From NCBI GenBank assembly GCA_000620185.1, contig JHVO01000009.1, positions 295,971-359,970 on the forward strand: a stretch of DNA of 64,000 nt, read 5' to 3'. Each line of letters starts with the position of its first letter. The first letter of the stretch is position 1. Origin of the DNA: Geodermatophilaceae bacterium URHB0062. Lineage in GTDB: Bacteria > Actinomycetota > Actinomycetes > Mycobacteriales > Geodermatophilaceae. Made by a program: the position numbers and the translations under genes. Positions 33,447 through 44,727 of this stretch are shown piece after piece. The notes under the pieces were generated by a model. That model searched no databases. It was not told where the DNA came from and saw only the letters and a list, made by a program, of their open reading frames with translations.

Positions 33447-34262
33447 TCAGGACTCGCCCCTGGCCGCCGACCGCTCGCGCACGATGAGTTCCTTGCTGCG
33501 CACCAGGCGGAGGAACGTCACCACGACGAGACCTCCGGCGAGGTTGAGCAGGGCGGTGTACCAGAACCACGCCAGCCAGTCGCCGTAACCGAACGGCCCC
33601 CCGGCGTGGATGCCCCCGAAGATGATCAGCGAGTCGAGGATCGAGTGGAAGAGCATCAGGCCGGCGAGGAGGAAGGCGCCGGCCATCGCCGCGGCGAGCT
33701 TGCCGGCCTCGGAGGCGGCGCCGTGCTGCATGCGCGTCATCAGCGTGATGATGCTGCCGGCCAGCACCGCGAGGCACGCGGACCTCAGGTCCAGAGGGGC
33801 GTCGAGGAAGGTGGTCGCCGACTCGATCGCCGTCGCGCCCAGCGAGGGCAGGGCGTGCACGACCAGCCACATCACGATCCAGCCGCCGACGAGGTTGGCG
33901 ACCAGGGTCCCCGTCCAGAGCCGGCCCAGCTGCGCGAGGCTGGCGCGGCCCGCCACGACGGCCGTGACCGGCACCAGGAAGCCCTCGGTGAACAGCTCGC
34001 TGCGCGCCAGCATGAGGGCGATGAAGCCGATGCCGAAGGCGAGGCCGGCGAGCAGATGGCTGCCGGTCTCGGCGTAGACCGCGAGGAGGGCCATCACCCC
34101 GGTGGCGACCTCCAGCCCTCCGGCCAGGCCGGTGGTCAGCACCTCGCGCCAGGAACGGTGCAACCGCTGGGCGCCCTCGCTGACGATGCGGTCGAACGCC
34201 TCGGTGACCTCGTCCTCGGCGGGTGCGTCGGTCGAACCCAGTTCCTCCCGCGGTCCTGCCAC
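33447..34262 (-). CDS. formate/nitrite transporter family channel
   Basis: A 271-residue FNT/FocA-type pentameric channel protein. Six membrane helices are visible, starting LTTGLAGGLEVATGVMALLA. The Omega-loop region LARSELFTEGFLVPV and the half-helix NLVGGWIVMW with LFHSILDSLIIFGG follow the family pattern. The acidic N-terminus (STDAPAEDEVTEAFDRIV) may form the gating helix. GTG 34262 follows GGAGGAGGAA, an excellent ribosome-binding site. The permeant anion cannot be stated. No nitrate or formate metabolism genes lie next to it. Confidence 0.9.
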   Translation of the reverse strand: MAGPREELGSTDAPAEDEVTEAFDRIVSEGAQRLHRSWREVLTTGLAGGLEVATGVMALLAVYAETGSHLLAGLAFGIGFIALMLARSELFTEGFLVPVTAVVAGRASLAQLGRLWTGTLVANLVGGWIVMWLVVHALPSLGATAIESATTFLDAPLDLRSACLAVLAGSIITLMTRMQHGAASEAGKLAAAMAGAFLLAGLMLFHSILDSLIIFGGIHAGGPFGYGDWLAWFWYTALLNLAGGLVVVTFLRLVRSKELIVRERSAARGES

Positions 34263-34350
34263 GGTTCCTCCTCCGGTCCGGCGCAGGAACCGGTCGAGCC
34301 CCTGAGGCCCGTCCCCTACCCCCGGCCGGGCGGTGAGCACACGCGGCCGG

Positions 34351-34851
34351 TCAGCGTCCCGGGGACGCCCCGTACCCGGCACCGACCGCACCGGGCAACT
34401 CGTCGACGAACGGGATCTTGACGGTGTACTGCTGGTAGAGCTTCACGCCGTCCTGGACGCCGAGCTGGCCGAACTGCAGCAGCGACGCGAGGCCCTCCAG
34501 CTCCGCGTTCGCGGCCTCGGCGGTGGAGAGCCGCGACACGTCGTCCGAGGACTTGCCGAGGTTGGTCAGCACCGCCGAGCAGACCGACACGATGAGGGCG
34601 AGCAGGCAGAGGGTGCGCCAGACGTAGGAGTCGCTGGCGAGCCCGAGCGCCTTCTGGACACCCTCGGCGAACGTCTCTCCCCCGACCGCCGGGCCCACGG
34701 TGAACACGGCGGCCAGCGAGCTGAACACGATCGTCAGGTTGGCGCGACGCCGGGTGCGCGGGCGGTTGGTGCGGAGAAAGGCCTGCACCGCGGCGCGGCG
34801 CGACTCGATCCGCCCGAGCAGATCGCGGCGCTGGTCGCTGTCGTCGGCCAT
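34351..34851 (-). CDS. small two-TM protein, SLATT-like
   Basis: A 166-residue protein from ATG 34851 (MADDSDQRRDLLGRIESRRA) with GGGGG upstream. A basic N-terminal helix precedes two membrane segments (ANLTIVFSSLAAVFTVGPAV and TLCLLALIVSVCSAVLTNL). A soluble helical C-terminus follows (TAEAANAELEGLASLLQFG, then VDELPGAV). The layout of helix, two TM segments and soluble helix resembles SLATT-domain proteins, which are predicted pore-forming effectors in nucleotide-signalling conflict systems. No such system is adjacent, so the assignment is tentative. Confidence 0.7.
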   Translation of the reverse strand: MADDSDQRRDLLGRIESRRAAVQAFLRTNRPRTRRRANLTIVFSSLAAVFTVGPAVGGETFAEGVQKALGLASDSYVWRTLCLLALIVSVCSAVLTNLGKSSDDVSRLSTAEAANAELEGLASLLQFGQLGVQDGVKLYQQYTVKIPFVDELPGAVGAGYGASPGR

Positions 34852-35119
34852 GTGTTCCCCCTGGCGTACGCGGAGCGTGGGGCGAAGGGTAACGGTGGGC
34901 ACGCGCCCGGCGACCCCTTTCCCGCCCGGACCGGCGCGGAGCCCCAGTACGGTCCCGCCTCCTGGATCCCGTTCCCGCACCGAGCTGAGCCATGCCCCCG
35001 GCCGCCGGCCGGACCTCCCGGTCGTGCGGCTGAGCAGCCGCGCCGAGGTGGCCCGCCGGGTCGCGGGGCCGCTGCGCCAGGCGGCCCGCTGACGACGAGC
35101 GGGGACGGCGCCGGACCGG

Positions 35120-35848
35120 TCAGCCGCCGCTGGGCCCGAACTGCTCGACGCGGATGTCCTCGGCGCGCATGCCGAGCCCGAGCAGCAGCTGCCCCGCCGC
35201 GTCGGCGAACCCGGCCGAGCCGCAGACGTAGGCGGTCTGGCCCGGCTCCCACAGCGGCAGCAGATCGACTGCGGTGAGCCGGGCCGCCGGTCGGATGCCG
35301 TGCGCCTCCCGGGTGAGCACGATGAGGGCGCCGGCGGCCGCGAGCTCGTCGGCGTAGGGCAGCTCCGCGAGCGTGCGGGCGGACACCGCGACCCGCAGCA
35401 GGTCGAGGCGGCCGAGCTCGCGCGCCGTCCTGATCATGGCGATGAACGGGACCACCCCGGTGCCGCCGGCGACGCAGAGCGCGGGCGTGGCGCCGTCCCA
35501 TACGAACCAGCCCCCGAGCGGGCCGCGCACCTCCAGCACGTCGCCGGGCTCCACCACGTCGGCGAGGTGGGTGGAGACCTCGCCGCCGTCCAGCCGCTCG
35601 ACGAACAACTCGACCAGCGGATCCCCCGGCGAGGAGGCCACCGAGTAGGAGCGCTGCGCCGTGTAGCCGTCCGGGGCGGTCAGCCGGACGACGTAGTGCT
35701 GCCCCGGCATGTGCTCCATCCGGTCGACGACGTCGAGGCGCAGTTGCACGGAGCGCGGGATCGGCCGGCGCAGCCCGGCGACGGTCGCGGTGTGCCAGTG
35801 GCCGGTGATCGGCGGACGACGGCGATCGGGCGCGAAGGGATCGGTCAC
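35120..35848 (-). CDS. FAD/NAD(P)H-dependent ferredoxin-reductase-type oxidoreductase
   Basis: A 242-residue flavin reductase of the FNR fold. The FAD-binding motif is RSYSVASSPGDPLVELFVER (R-x-Y-S), with RLDGGEVSTHLADVVEPGD continuing. The nucleotide-binding start is AGGTGVVPFIAMIRTA and the C-terminus YVCGSAGFADAAGQLLLGLG. It has no iron-sulfur domain. Genes of this type commonly sit beside YedY-like molybdoenzymes such as the one at 38141-38746, for which it would supply or receive electrons; here the catalase gene lies between them. GTG 35848 gives the conserved start and excludes a non-conserved 14-residue tail. Confidence 0.88.
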   Translation of the reverse strand: MTDPFAPDRRRPPITGHWHTATVAGLRRPIPRSVQLRLDVVDRMEHMPGQHYVVRLTAPDGYTAQRSYSVASSPGDPLVELFVERLDGGEVSTHLADVVEPGDVLEVRGPLGGWFVWDGATPALCVAGGTGVVPFIAMIRTARELGRLDLLRVAVSARTLAELPYADELAAAGALIVLTREAHGIRPAARLTAVDLLPLWEPGQTAYVCGSAGFADAAGQLLLGLGMRAEDIRVEQFGPSGG

Positions 35849-35962
35849 CGGCGTCAGTCTCCTCGTGCCGCCGACACACCGGCGGAGCACCGTTGCGGTT
35901 TGCCCCGGCGAGCGGCTCGGGTAGCCCTCATCAAACAGCGTCCGGAACAGTCAGGAACCGCC

Positions 35963-38080
35963 ATGCCTCCCGCACGCCAGCCCGACCAGTCCGCCCCGAG
36001 GACCGTCAGCCCCACCGGAGTCGGCTACGAGGGCCCGAAGGACGGGCGCGATCCGCGGGGTCAGGCGGGCGACACGCTGACCACGCCGAACGGGGTGCGC
36101 ATCCCCGACAGCGACCACTCGCTCAAGGCGGGTCCGCGCGGCCCGGTCCTGCTCGAGGACTTCCACCTGCGCGAGAAGATCATGCACTTCGACCACGAGC
36201 GGATCCCGGAGCGCGTCGTGCACGCGCGAGGTGCCGGGGCGCACGGCGTCTTCACCGCCAACGGTGCGGCCGCGAAGGTCACCCGGGCCGCCGTCCTGGC
36301 CGAGAAGGGCCTGCAGACGCCGGTCTTCGTCCGTTTCTCCACGGTGCTGGGCTCGCGCGGCTCGGCCGACACGGTGCGCGACACCCGCGGCTTCGCGACG
36401 AAGTTCTACACGAAGGAGGGCACCTGGGACCTGGTCGGCAACAACATCCCGGTCTTCTTCATCCAGGACGCGATCAAGTTCCCGGACATCATCCATGCGG
36501 GCAAGCCGCACCCCGACCGGGAGATCCCGCAGGCGCAGTCGGCGCACGACACGTTCTGGGACTTCGTCACCCTCCACACCGAGGCCACGCACCACACGAT
36601 CTGGAACATGAGCGACCGCGGCATCCCGCGCAGCTACCGGACGATGGACGGATTCGGCGTCCACACGTTCCGGCTGGTGAACGAGAAGCGGCAGACCGTC
36701 CTGGTCAAGTTCCACTGGAAGCCGAAGCTCGGCGTGCACTCGCTCACGTGGGAGGAGGCGCAGATCGCCGCGGGTGTCGACCCCGACTTCCACCGCCGCG
36801 ACCTCTACGACGCCATCGAGAACGGTGCCTTCCCCGAGTGGGACCTCGGCATCCAGATCCTGCCGGACACCCCGGACGAGGCCTTCGAGGGCATCGACCT
36901 GCTCGATCCCACCAAGATCGTGCCCGAGGAGTCGGCGCCGGTGCAGGTCATCGGCACGCTGGTCCTGAATGCGAACCCGACGAATTTCTTCGCCGAGACC
37001 GAGCAGGTCGCCTTCCACACGGGGCACCTCGTGCCGGGCATCGAGGGCACCAACGACCCCCTGCTGCAGGGCCGGAACTTCTCCTACCTGGACACGCAGC
37101 TCACCCGGCTCGGTGGACCGAACTTCACGCAGATCCCGATCAACCGACCGCACGCGCCGGTCAACGACAACACCCGGGACGGGTTCCACCAGCAGGCGGT
37201 GCACACCGGGCAGGCGCCGTACACGCCCAACAGCGTCGACGACGGCGTCCCGTTCCCTGCGAACTGGGCCGACGGGGCCTACGTGAACGTGCCCCGGCAC
37301 GTCGAGGGGGACGTCGTCCGTGCGGCGCCGGCGTCGTTCGACGACCACTTCTCACAGCCGGCCCTGTTCTACAAGAGCCTCACCAGCGTCGAACAGCAGC
37401 ACGTGATCGACGCGTACACCTTCGAACTCGGCAAGTGCTACGAGCAGGGCATCAAGGAGCGGGCGCTCACCGTGCTGGCCCGCATCGACGAGCGACTGTG
37501 CGCGGAGGTGGCCGCCGGCCTCGGTCTCCCGGTACCGAAGAGGATCAAGCCGGAGAAGCCGCGCCCGGAGTCACCGGCGCTGCGCCAGATCCGGCCGACG
37601 CCCTTCCCGATCCAGGGTCGGATCGTCGGTGTGGTCGCCGGACCCGGCGCCGACCTCGACGGCATCGCAGCGCTGCGCAAGGCCCTCGAGGCCGAGGGCG
37701 CGCTGCTGCGGGTCATCGCGGCGCACGGTGGGCAGCTGGTGAAGGGGCGCAAGGTGGAGATCGTCGAGCGCACCTTCGCCACCGGCCGCTCGATCGAGTT
37801 CGACGCGATCGTGGTGGCCGACGGCGCGCCCAAGGACGGCGACTTCCGGGCCCTGGTGATGCTTCAGGAGGCGTTCCGCCACCTGAAGGCGGTCGGGGCG
37901 TGGGGCGACGGCGTGGACGTGCTCCGCGCCGGCGGCATCGACCCCGGGGCGCCCGGTGTGATCACCGGCAGGAAGTCGAACGCCAAGCTGGCCGGCGCGG
38001 TCGTCGCCGCGCTCGGGCTGCACCGTGCCTGGGACCGCACTCCCCTGGTCCGCGCGTCGATGGTGCCGCCGACGGTCTGA
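35963..38080 (+). CDS. katE: large-subunit catalase (HPII/KatE type)
   Basis: A 705-residue clade 2 monofunctional catalase disproportionating hydrogen peroxide. The heme pocket has the distal His in [14 protein letters not shown] and the Asn in [18 protein letters not shown]. The proximal Tyr region is [15 protein letters not shown]. The C-terminal 155 residues ([20 protein letters not shown] ... [11 protein letters not shown]) form the DJ-1/PfpI-like domain found only in large-subunit catalases. ATG 35963 is preceded by AGGAA. It is single, divergent from the flavin reductase, and closed by a strong terminator. Confidence 0.96.
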   Translation: MPPARQPDQSAPRTVSPTGVGYEGPKDGRDPRGQAGDTLTTPNGVRIPDSDHSLKAGPRGPVLLEDFHLREKIMHFDHERIPERVVHARGAGAHGVFTANGAAAKVTRAAVLAEKGLQTPVFVRFSTVLGSRGSADTVRDTRGFATKFYTKEGTWDLVGNNIPVFFIQDAIKFPDIIHAGKPHPDREIPQAQSAHDTFWDFVTLHTEATHHTIWNMSDRGIPRSYRTMDGFGVHTFRLVNEKRQTVLVKFHWKPKLGVHSLTWEEAQIAAGVDPDFHRRDLYDAIENGAFPEWDLGIQILPDTPDEAFEGIDLLDPTKIVPEESAPVQVIGTLVLNANPTNFFAETEQVAFHTGHLVPGIEGTNDPLLQGRNFSYLDTQLTRLGGPNFTQIPINRPHAPVNDNTRDGFHQQAVHTGQAPYTPNSVDDGVPFPANWADGAYVNVPRHVEGDVVRAAPASFDDHFSQPALFYKSLTSVEQQHVIDAYTFELGKCYEQGIKERALTVLARIDERLCAEVAAGLGLPVPKRIKPEKPRPESPALRQIRPTPFPIQGRIVGVVAGPGADLDGIAALRKALEAEGALLRVIAAHGGQLVKGRKVEIVERTFATGRSIEFDAIVVADGAPKDGDFRALVMLQEAFRHLKAVGAWGDGVDVLRAGGIDPGAPGVITGRKSNAKLAGAVVAALGLHRAWDRTPLVRASMVPPTV

Positions 38081-38090
38081 CCGCACGACC

Positions 38091-38130
38091 CGGATCGCCG
38101 GTCCCGTGGTTCCGCGGGACCGGCGATCCG
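38091..38130. terminator. bidirectional terminator between katE and the molybdoenzyme gene
   Basis: cggatcgccggtcccg (38091-38106) and its exact complement (38115-38130) form a 16-bp stem with an 8-nt loop. It lies 10 bp after the katE stop and 10 bp before the convergent stop at 38141, so it can serve both transcripts. Confidence 0.7.
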
Positions 38131-38140
38131 CCCGTGTTCC

Positions 38141-38746
38141 TCAGTCGCCCTGGTACCGCTGCTGCCGCCACGGGTCGCCGCGGTCGTGGTAGCCGTTCTG
38201 CTCCCAGAAGCCGGGCTGGTCGCGCGTCATCAGCGTCAGGCGGCTGACCCACTTGGCGCTCTTCCAGAAGTAGAGGTGCGGAACGAGCAGCCGCACGGGG
38301 CCGCCGTGCTCGATCGGCAGCGGCCGGCCGTCGAACTCCCAGACCAGCCACGCCTTGCCGTCGGTGACGTCGGCCAGGGGCAGGTTCGTCGTGTAGCCCG
38401 TCTTCGACGTCGCCATGACGAAGTGGGCGTCGGCGGTGGGGCGGACCGCCTCCAGCAGGGTGTCGACGCTGACACCGGCGAAGTGGGTGTCGAACTTCGA
38501 CCACGTGGTCACGCAGTGGATGTCGCCGCGGTAGTCCGAGGGCGGCAGGCGGTGCGCCTCCTCCCACGTCCAGGTGGTCGGCGTCCCGACGTGGCCGTCG
38601 ACGGTGACCGACCAGTCCTCGGGCCTGATCCGGGGCGTCGGCTCGGCGGTCAGGACCGGCCAGTCGGCACCGACGTCGTACTGACCCGGCGGCAGGCGCG
38701 GGTCCCTGTCCCGCTTGCGGCCGAGGAATCCTCTGGTCACCGCCAT
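38141..38746 (-). CDS. sulfite-oxidase-like (YedY/MsrP-type) molybdopterin oxidoreductase
   Basis: A 201-residue molybdenum-cofactor enzyme of the sulfite oxidase fold. The cofactor Cys is in RGDIHCVTTWSKFDTHFAGV, with the family blocks WSVTVDGHVG and EHGGPVRLLVPHLYFWKSAKW. It ends in a short C-terminal tail (FWEQNGYHDRGDPW). It has no signal peptide, so a cytoplasmic location is likely. A typical partner is the FNR-type flavin reductase at 35120-35848. ATG 38746 follows GGAGGAC. It may reduce oxidised methionine or small sulfoxides, but the substrate is open. Confidence 0.88.
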   Translation of the reverse strand: MAVTRGFLGRKRDRDPRLPPGQYDVGADWPVLTAEPTPRIRPEDWSVTVDGHVGTPTTWTWEEAHRLPPSDYRGDIHCVTTWSKFDTHFAGVSVDTLLEAVRPTADAHFVMATSKTGYTTNLPLADVTDGKAWLVWEFDGRPLPIEHGGPVRLLVPHLYFWKSAKWVSRLTLMTRDQPGFWEQNGYHDRGDPWRQQRYQGD

Positions 38747-38775
38747 GTCGTCGTCCTCCCTGTCGGCTCCAGCGC

Positions 38776-38792
38776 TAAGGGCAGCCTTACAT
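38776..38792. promoter_or_regulatory. iron-box-like site upstream of sdhC
   Basis: taagggcagccttacat matches the TAAGG-N2-AGCCTTAC core seen in DtxR/IdeR-type iron boxes of actinobacteria. It lies between the molybdoenzyme start (38746) and sdhC. A second palindrome, gaggtgagtcacctc (38793-38807), abuts it. Iron control of succinate dehydrogenase, which holds three Fe-S clusters and hemes, would be sensible and is known in corynebacteria via RipA/DtxR. Confidence 0.45.
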
Positions 38793-38839
38793 GAGGTGAG
38801 TCACCTCGTGTTTACCTGGCCGCAAACACAGGCGGGACC

Positions 38840-38845
38840 TAGCGT
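38840..38845 (+). promoter_or_regulatory. candidate -10 element of the sdh operon
   Basis: TAGCGT at 38840-38845 fits the TANNNT -10 pattern and would place transcription start at or beside GTG 38853, giving a leaderless mRNA. TTTACC at 38811-38816 is a possible -35 element, but its spacing (23 bp) is long. Confidence 0.35.
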
Positions 38846-38852
38846 GTTCCGT

Positions 38853-39557
38853 GTGGTGACGGTGACGGATCAGGTCCAGCGCAGGACACCGAAGCAAGCG
38901 AAGACCAGCTCGGTGTTCAAGAAGATCGTGATGGCGGTGAGCGGCATTCTGATGCTGCTGTTCCTGATCGCGCACATGATCGGCAACCTGCACGTCTTCC
39001 AGGGCGCGCAGTCGTTCAACCACTACTCGGAGTGGCTCCGCACCGTCGGTGAGCCGGCCCTGCCGCCGCGCACGCTGCTCACCGTCATCGAGATCGGCCT
39101 GGTCGTGTCGGTCGTGGCCCACATGTGGGCGGCGATCTCGCTGTGGCGCCAGGCCAAGCGCGCCCGGCCGCAGTCGTACGTGACCAAGAAGTCGGTGGCC
39201 CAGAGCTACGCGTCGCGGACCATGCGCTGGGGCGGCGTGATCATCGCGCTGTTCATCGTCTACCACATCCTCGACCTGACGTTCGGCGTCGCGAACCCCG
39301 ACGGCACGGACTCGACGCCCTACGACCGCCTGGTCGCCAGCTTCCAGAACCCGGCGGCCACGATCGTCTACGTCGTCGCGCTGATCCTGCTCGGCATGCA
39401 CCTGCGGCACGGGATCTGGAGCGCCACCCAGACCCTCGGTCAGAGCAACCGGCGCCGGGAGCGCACCGTCAACGCCTTCGCGATCGCCTTCGCCACCCTC
39501 CTCATCGCCGGGTATCTCGTCGTGCCGGCCGCCGTCGTCTTCGGGCTCGTGGACTAA
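38853..39557 (+). CDS. sdhC: succinate dehydrogenase cytochrome b subunit SdhC
   Basis: Membrane anchor of complex II, 234 residues, with five helices and no separate SdhD, as in the single-anchor di-heme type. Heme-ligating histidines are expected among [28 protein letters not shown] and MHLRHGIW. Quinone is presumably menaquinone. Several GTG codons (38844, 38853, 38856, 38862) are possible starts; 38853 was chosen because the -10-like TAGCGT suggests leaderless initiation there. It heads sdhCAB, with sdhA 20 bp downstream. Confidence 0.92.
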   Translation: MVTVTDQVQRRTPKQAKTSSVFKKIVMAVSGILMLLFLIAHMIGNLHVFQGAQSFNHYSEWLRTVGEPALPPRTLLTVIEIGLVVSVVAHMWAAISLWRQAKRARPQSYVTKKSVAQSYASRTMRWGGVIIALFIVYHILDLTFGVANPDGTDSTPYDRLVASFQNPAATIVYVVALILLGMHLRHGIWSATQTLGQSNRRRERTVNAFAIAFATLLIAGYLVVPAAVVFGLVD

Positions 39558-39577
39558 GGACAGGAACGCACCCACTC

Positions 39578-41520
<1,943 letters not shown>

Positions 41521-41524
<4 letters not shown>

Positions 41525-42336
41525 CCATCACCCAGGACGGCGCCCGATCGTCCGTCGACCACTCGTCCGAGAAGCGCGGGATGAACCTGACCCTGCGCGT
41601 CTGGCGGCAGAACGGCCCGACGGCCAAGGGCAAGATGGTCACCTACAAGGTCACCGACATCTCGCCCGACATGTCCTTCCTCGAGATGCTGGACGTGCTC
41701 AACGAGCAGCTGATCATGGAGGGCGACGACCCCGTCGCCTTCGACCACGACTGCCGCGAGGGCATCTGCGGCATGTGCGGCGTCATGATCAACGGTCAGG
41801 CGCACGGCCCGCAGCAGACGACCACGTGCCAGCTGCACATGCGGTCGTTCAAGGACGGCGACACGATCGACATCGAGCCGTGGCGGGCCAGCCCGTTCCC
41901 GGTGATCAAGGACCTCGCCGTCGACCGCCGCGCCTTCGACCGGATCATCCAGGCCGGCGGCTACATCTCGGTCCCGACCGGGACGGCGCCCGAGGCCCAC
42001 TCGATCCTGGTGCCGAAGAAGGACTCCGACGCCGCGTTCGACGCCGCCACCTGCATCGGCTGCGGCGCCTGCGTGGCGGCGTGCCCGAACGCCTCGTCGA
42101 TGCTCTTCACCGCCGCCAAGGTCACGCACCTCGGCCTGATGCCCCAGGGCCAGCCCGAGCGCAACGACCGCGTGGTGAACATGGTCGCCCAGCAGGACCG
42201 CGAGGGCTTCGGCGGGTGCACCAACATCGGCGAGTGCTCCGCCGCGTGCCCCAAGGGCATCTCGATGGAGACGATCTCCCGGCTCAACCACGACCTGCTC
42301 GGCGCGCTCCGGGCCGGGGCACGCCCCAAGAGCTGA
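41521..42336 (+). CDS. sdhB: succinate dehydrogenase iron-sulfur subunit SdhB
   Basis: A 271-residue electron-transfer subunit. The [2Fe-2S] ligands are in [16 protein letters not shown] and the later TTTCQLHM. The [4Fe-4S] and [3Fe-4S] ligands lie in [17 protein letters not shown] and [18 protein letters not shown]. It passes electrons from the SdhA flavin to the SdhC hemes and quinone. GTG 41521 overlaps the sdhA stop. The operon ends at the 14-bp terminator 42343-42386. Confidence 0.96.
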
Positions 42337-42342
42337 GCCACG

Positions 42343-42386
42343 CGACGAAGGACCCGTTCCCGCTCCCGGGACCGGGTCCTTCGTCG
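42343..42386. terminator. terminator after sdhB
   Basis: cgacgaaggacccg (42343-42356) pairs perfectly with 42373-42386 around a 16-nt loop, 6 bp past the sdhB stop. The convergent DUF1906 gene ends at 42406, so the hairpin can act on both strands. Confidence 0.7.
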
Positions 42387-42405
42387 TTCCGCGGCTCCCG
42401 CCCGG

Positions 42406-43269
42406 TCAGATGCAGGAGTAGTTGTAGTCGTAGTCCGTCGTGTACTGCGTGATCGTGACGGCGCCTCCCCTGGTCAGCGGTGCGACACGGCACGTGGCCT
42501 GCGCCGCGGCGAGATCGGCTCCTGCGGGCCGCCAGTTGGGCAGGCCGTTCAAGCTGCTGTCGGGCATCACGCCGTCGCCCGCGACGTGGTCCCACTGGTA
42601 CCTCGTCGAGTAGATCCCCACCCCGCGCACGCCGATCGACCGGAAGTAGTCGGTCATCCCCTCGAGGACGGCGGCGTTGCGCCTGTGACCGCCGAACGCG
42701 TAGTCCCACGTGTTGGCGATCTCCACGTCGAGCCACCACACGTACCGCTCCGGATGCGCGATGCCACGACCCGTCGCGTCGTCGTGGGCTCGATCCCAGC
42801 CGTACCGGTAGGAGCACGCCCCGGAGACCGAGCCGTCGCAGATGCCGTAGCGGTTGCTGCCGGCCCGCGGCCATGACGCCGCCGCCGGGCCCGGGTTCGC
42901 CGTGTTCACGTACAGCTGGACGCGGTCGTGGGGGGTGCCCCCGGTGGCACCCGCCGCCCACGCCAGCTGGCTGCCCAGACAGGGGTTCGTCGTGATGGCC
43001 GTTCCACCCGTCACGCCGACGATGGCGAAGGCACGGCCCGTCGGCAGGGGCGCGCCGCACTGCGGATACGAGACGTCGACACCCAGGGGCGCGGACTGCG
43101 ACGCCGCGGCCCGGGCAGCGCCGACACCGGCGAGCAGAGCGTGGGCGGCCGTCACCAGCAGGACGGCCGCCACCCGCTTGCCGGACCGCCGTCGCCGGCC
43201 GCCGCGGTGGGGCGTCGATGCCCCCCGGCCTTTCCTGACGTGCATCCCGCGTCGGTCAAGGACGGACAT
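42406..43269 (-). CDS. secreted DUF1906 glycoside-hydrolase-like protein
   Basis: A 287-residue exported protein from ATG 43269 (MSVLDRRGMHVRKGRGAS, GGGGAG upstream). A twin-Arg-poor but basic N-region and a hydrophobic segment (VAAVLLVTAAHALLAGVGAA) end in a likely Ala-rich signal cleavage. The mature part begins GVDVSYPQCGAPLPTG, a GH25-like TIM-barrel start. It continues YVNTANPGPAAASWP, then YVWWLDVEIANTWDY with acidic residues at the expected active-site edge, and QYTTDYDYNYSC at the end. Related domains act on peptidoglycan or are inactive barrels. Four or more Cys suggest disulfides outside the cell. Confidence 0.87.
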   Translation of the reverse strand: MSVLDRRGMHVRKGRGASTPHRGGRRRRSGKRVAAVLLVTAAHALLAGVGAARAAASQSAPLGVDVSYPQCGAPLPTGRAFAIVGVTGGTAITTNPCLGSQLAWAAGATGGTPHDRVQLYVNTANPGPAAASWPRAGSNRYGICDGSVSGACSYRYGWDRAHDDATGRGIAHPERYVWWLDVEIANTWDYAFGGHRRNAAVLEGMTDYFRSIGVRGVGIYSTRYQWDHVAGDGVMPDSSLNGLPNWRPAGADLAAAQATCRVAPLTRGGAVTITQYTTDYDYNYSCI

Positions 43270-43458
43270 GGACGACTCCCCGATCGGCGTGTGTCCTTCG
43301 AAACCGGACCGCAACCCTCGCCAGGCCGTCGCGAGGCTGTCAACGCCATCGGGCGTCACGGGGCAGTTGCGGCACGCCGCCCGTCGCGCTGCCACCCCCC
43401 GCACCCTCCGGACTACTCAGTGGAACGGTGCGGTTCCTCATTCGGCGCTTTCCTGCTC

Positions 43459-44727
43459 TCAGGCTGCCGCGGCGTCGGGGACGATCACCGGCGTGATCGG
43501 TGCGCGGTGGCGGCCCACGCTGCGGCGGGGCAGAGCGGCGATGCCGGCGTAGCCCCCGGCCAGCACGCCGGTGCCGATGATCGCGCCGGTCAGCCCGACG
43601 AGCGCGACCAGCGGGGCGGCCACCAGCGAGCCGACCACGATGCCTCCGATGGTCATCGGCAGCGCGATCCCGTAGGCGCGGGCGAAGACCTCCTCGTCCA
43701 GCTCCCGCTGCAGGGCGGTCTCGCACAGCACCTCGACGAGCACGGCGCCGGAGCCGCTGATGACGGCCCACAGCAGCAGTCCGGCCAGCCACGGCGTGAC
43801 CGCCATGAGCGCCGACGGGACGGCGAGGACGAGCAGCGCCCCGACCAGCACCGCGCGCGGCCGGCCACTCGCAGCCGCCCGGCCCGCGACGGTCGTGCCC
43901 ACGATCCCGCCGATCCCCAGCCCGGCCAGCACGTAGCCGTAGCCGGCCTCGCCGAACCCGAGGTGGCGGGTGAGCAGCAGCAGGAGCACCGTCTGCATGC
44001 CGTACACGACGCTGCAGACGACGTCGGCCCCCAGGAGACGGACGGCGACGGGGTGCGACCGCAGCGCGCGGGCGCCGAGCACGATGTCGGCGACGACCCC
44101 GCTCCGGACCTCGGGCGCCCGACCGGGCCGGAAGGCGGCGCCGGCGGGGATGGCGAGGACCGCGAGGGCGGACAGCCCGAAGGTGCCGGCGTTGACCAGG
44201 AAGGCCGTGCTCGCCGGGCCGAGGAGCAGCAGCAACGCCCCCACGACCGGGCCGGCCGCGATCGCGCCCATGCCGACGACCGCACGCGCCGCGTTGGCGC
44301 CCGGCAGGTCGTCGTCCGGCACGAGCCGAGGGGTCGTGGCGGCGGCGCAGGGCGGGTAGGGCGCGGCGGCTGCCGTCGCCAGTCCCGCCAGGACCGGCGC
44401 CAGGACGACGGGGAGCCCGGCCAGCGCCACGCCGGCGAGGGCCACCATCAGGCCGGCGCGCACCAGGTCGGAGACGACCATCGTCCGGCGTCGGTCGAAC
44501 CGGTCGGCCATCACCCCGCCCAGCGGGCCGAGCACGACGATCGGCAGCACGCGGGCGGCCGTCGTCGCGGCGAGCCAGCCGGCGCTGTGCGTCCGCTCGT
44601 AGACGAAGGCCAGCAGCGCCACGTTGTAGAGCCAGTCCCCCGCCTGCGACACGGCGAGCCCGACCAGCAGCCTGCGGAAGTTCCGGTGCCGCAGGGCGCT
44701 GCGCATGGATCCCGGCGCCCCGCTCAC
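43459..44727 (-). CDS. MFS exporter, Bcr/MdtG-like
   Basis: A 422-residue transporter with about twelve membrane segments. The opening MRSALRHRNFRRLLVGLAVS and SQAGDWLYNVALLAFVYERT are typical of the enterobactin/multidrug exporter-like MFS_3 group in actinobacteria. Motif A is GGVMADRFDRRRTMVV. GTG 44727 was chosen because it overlaps the stop of a tiny upstream ORF as GTGA; ATG 44706 is the alternative. The substrate is unknown. Pairing with the small peptide gene hints at peptide export or at translational control. Confidence 0.88.
   Translation of the reverse strand: MSGAPGSMRSALRHRNFRRLLVGLAVSQAGDWLYNVALLAFVYERTHSAGWLAATTAARVLPIVVLGPLGGVMADRFDRRRTMVVSDLVRAGLMVALAGVALAGLPVVLAPVLAGLATAAAAPYPPCAAATTPRLVPDDDLPGANAARAVVGMGAIAAGPVVGALLLLLGPASTAFLVNAGTFGLSALAVLAIPAGAAFRPGRAPEVRSGVVADIVLGARALRSHPVAVRLLGADVVCSVVYGMQTVLLLLLTRHLGFGEAGYGYVLAGLGIGGIVGTTVAGRAAASGRPRAVLVGALLVLAVPSALMAVTPWLAGLLLWAVISGSGAVLVEVLCETALQRELDEEVFARAYGIALPMTIGGIVVGSLVAAPLVALVGLTGAIIGTGVLAGGYAGIAALPRRSVGRHRAPITPVIVPDAAAA

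Noticed and set aside
34852..35119. Small plus-strand ORFs (13 codons from 34992, 22 codons from 35022)
   Set aside because: No ribosome-binding site, Arg/Ala/Gly-rich composition and no coupling to neighbours; could be a gene remnant, but nothing supports translation.
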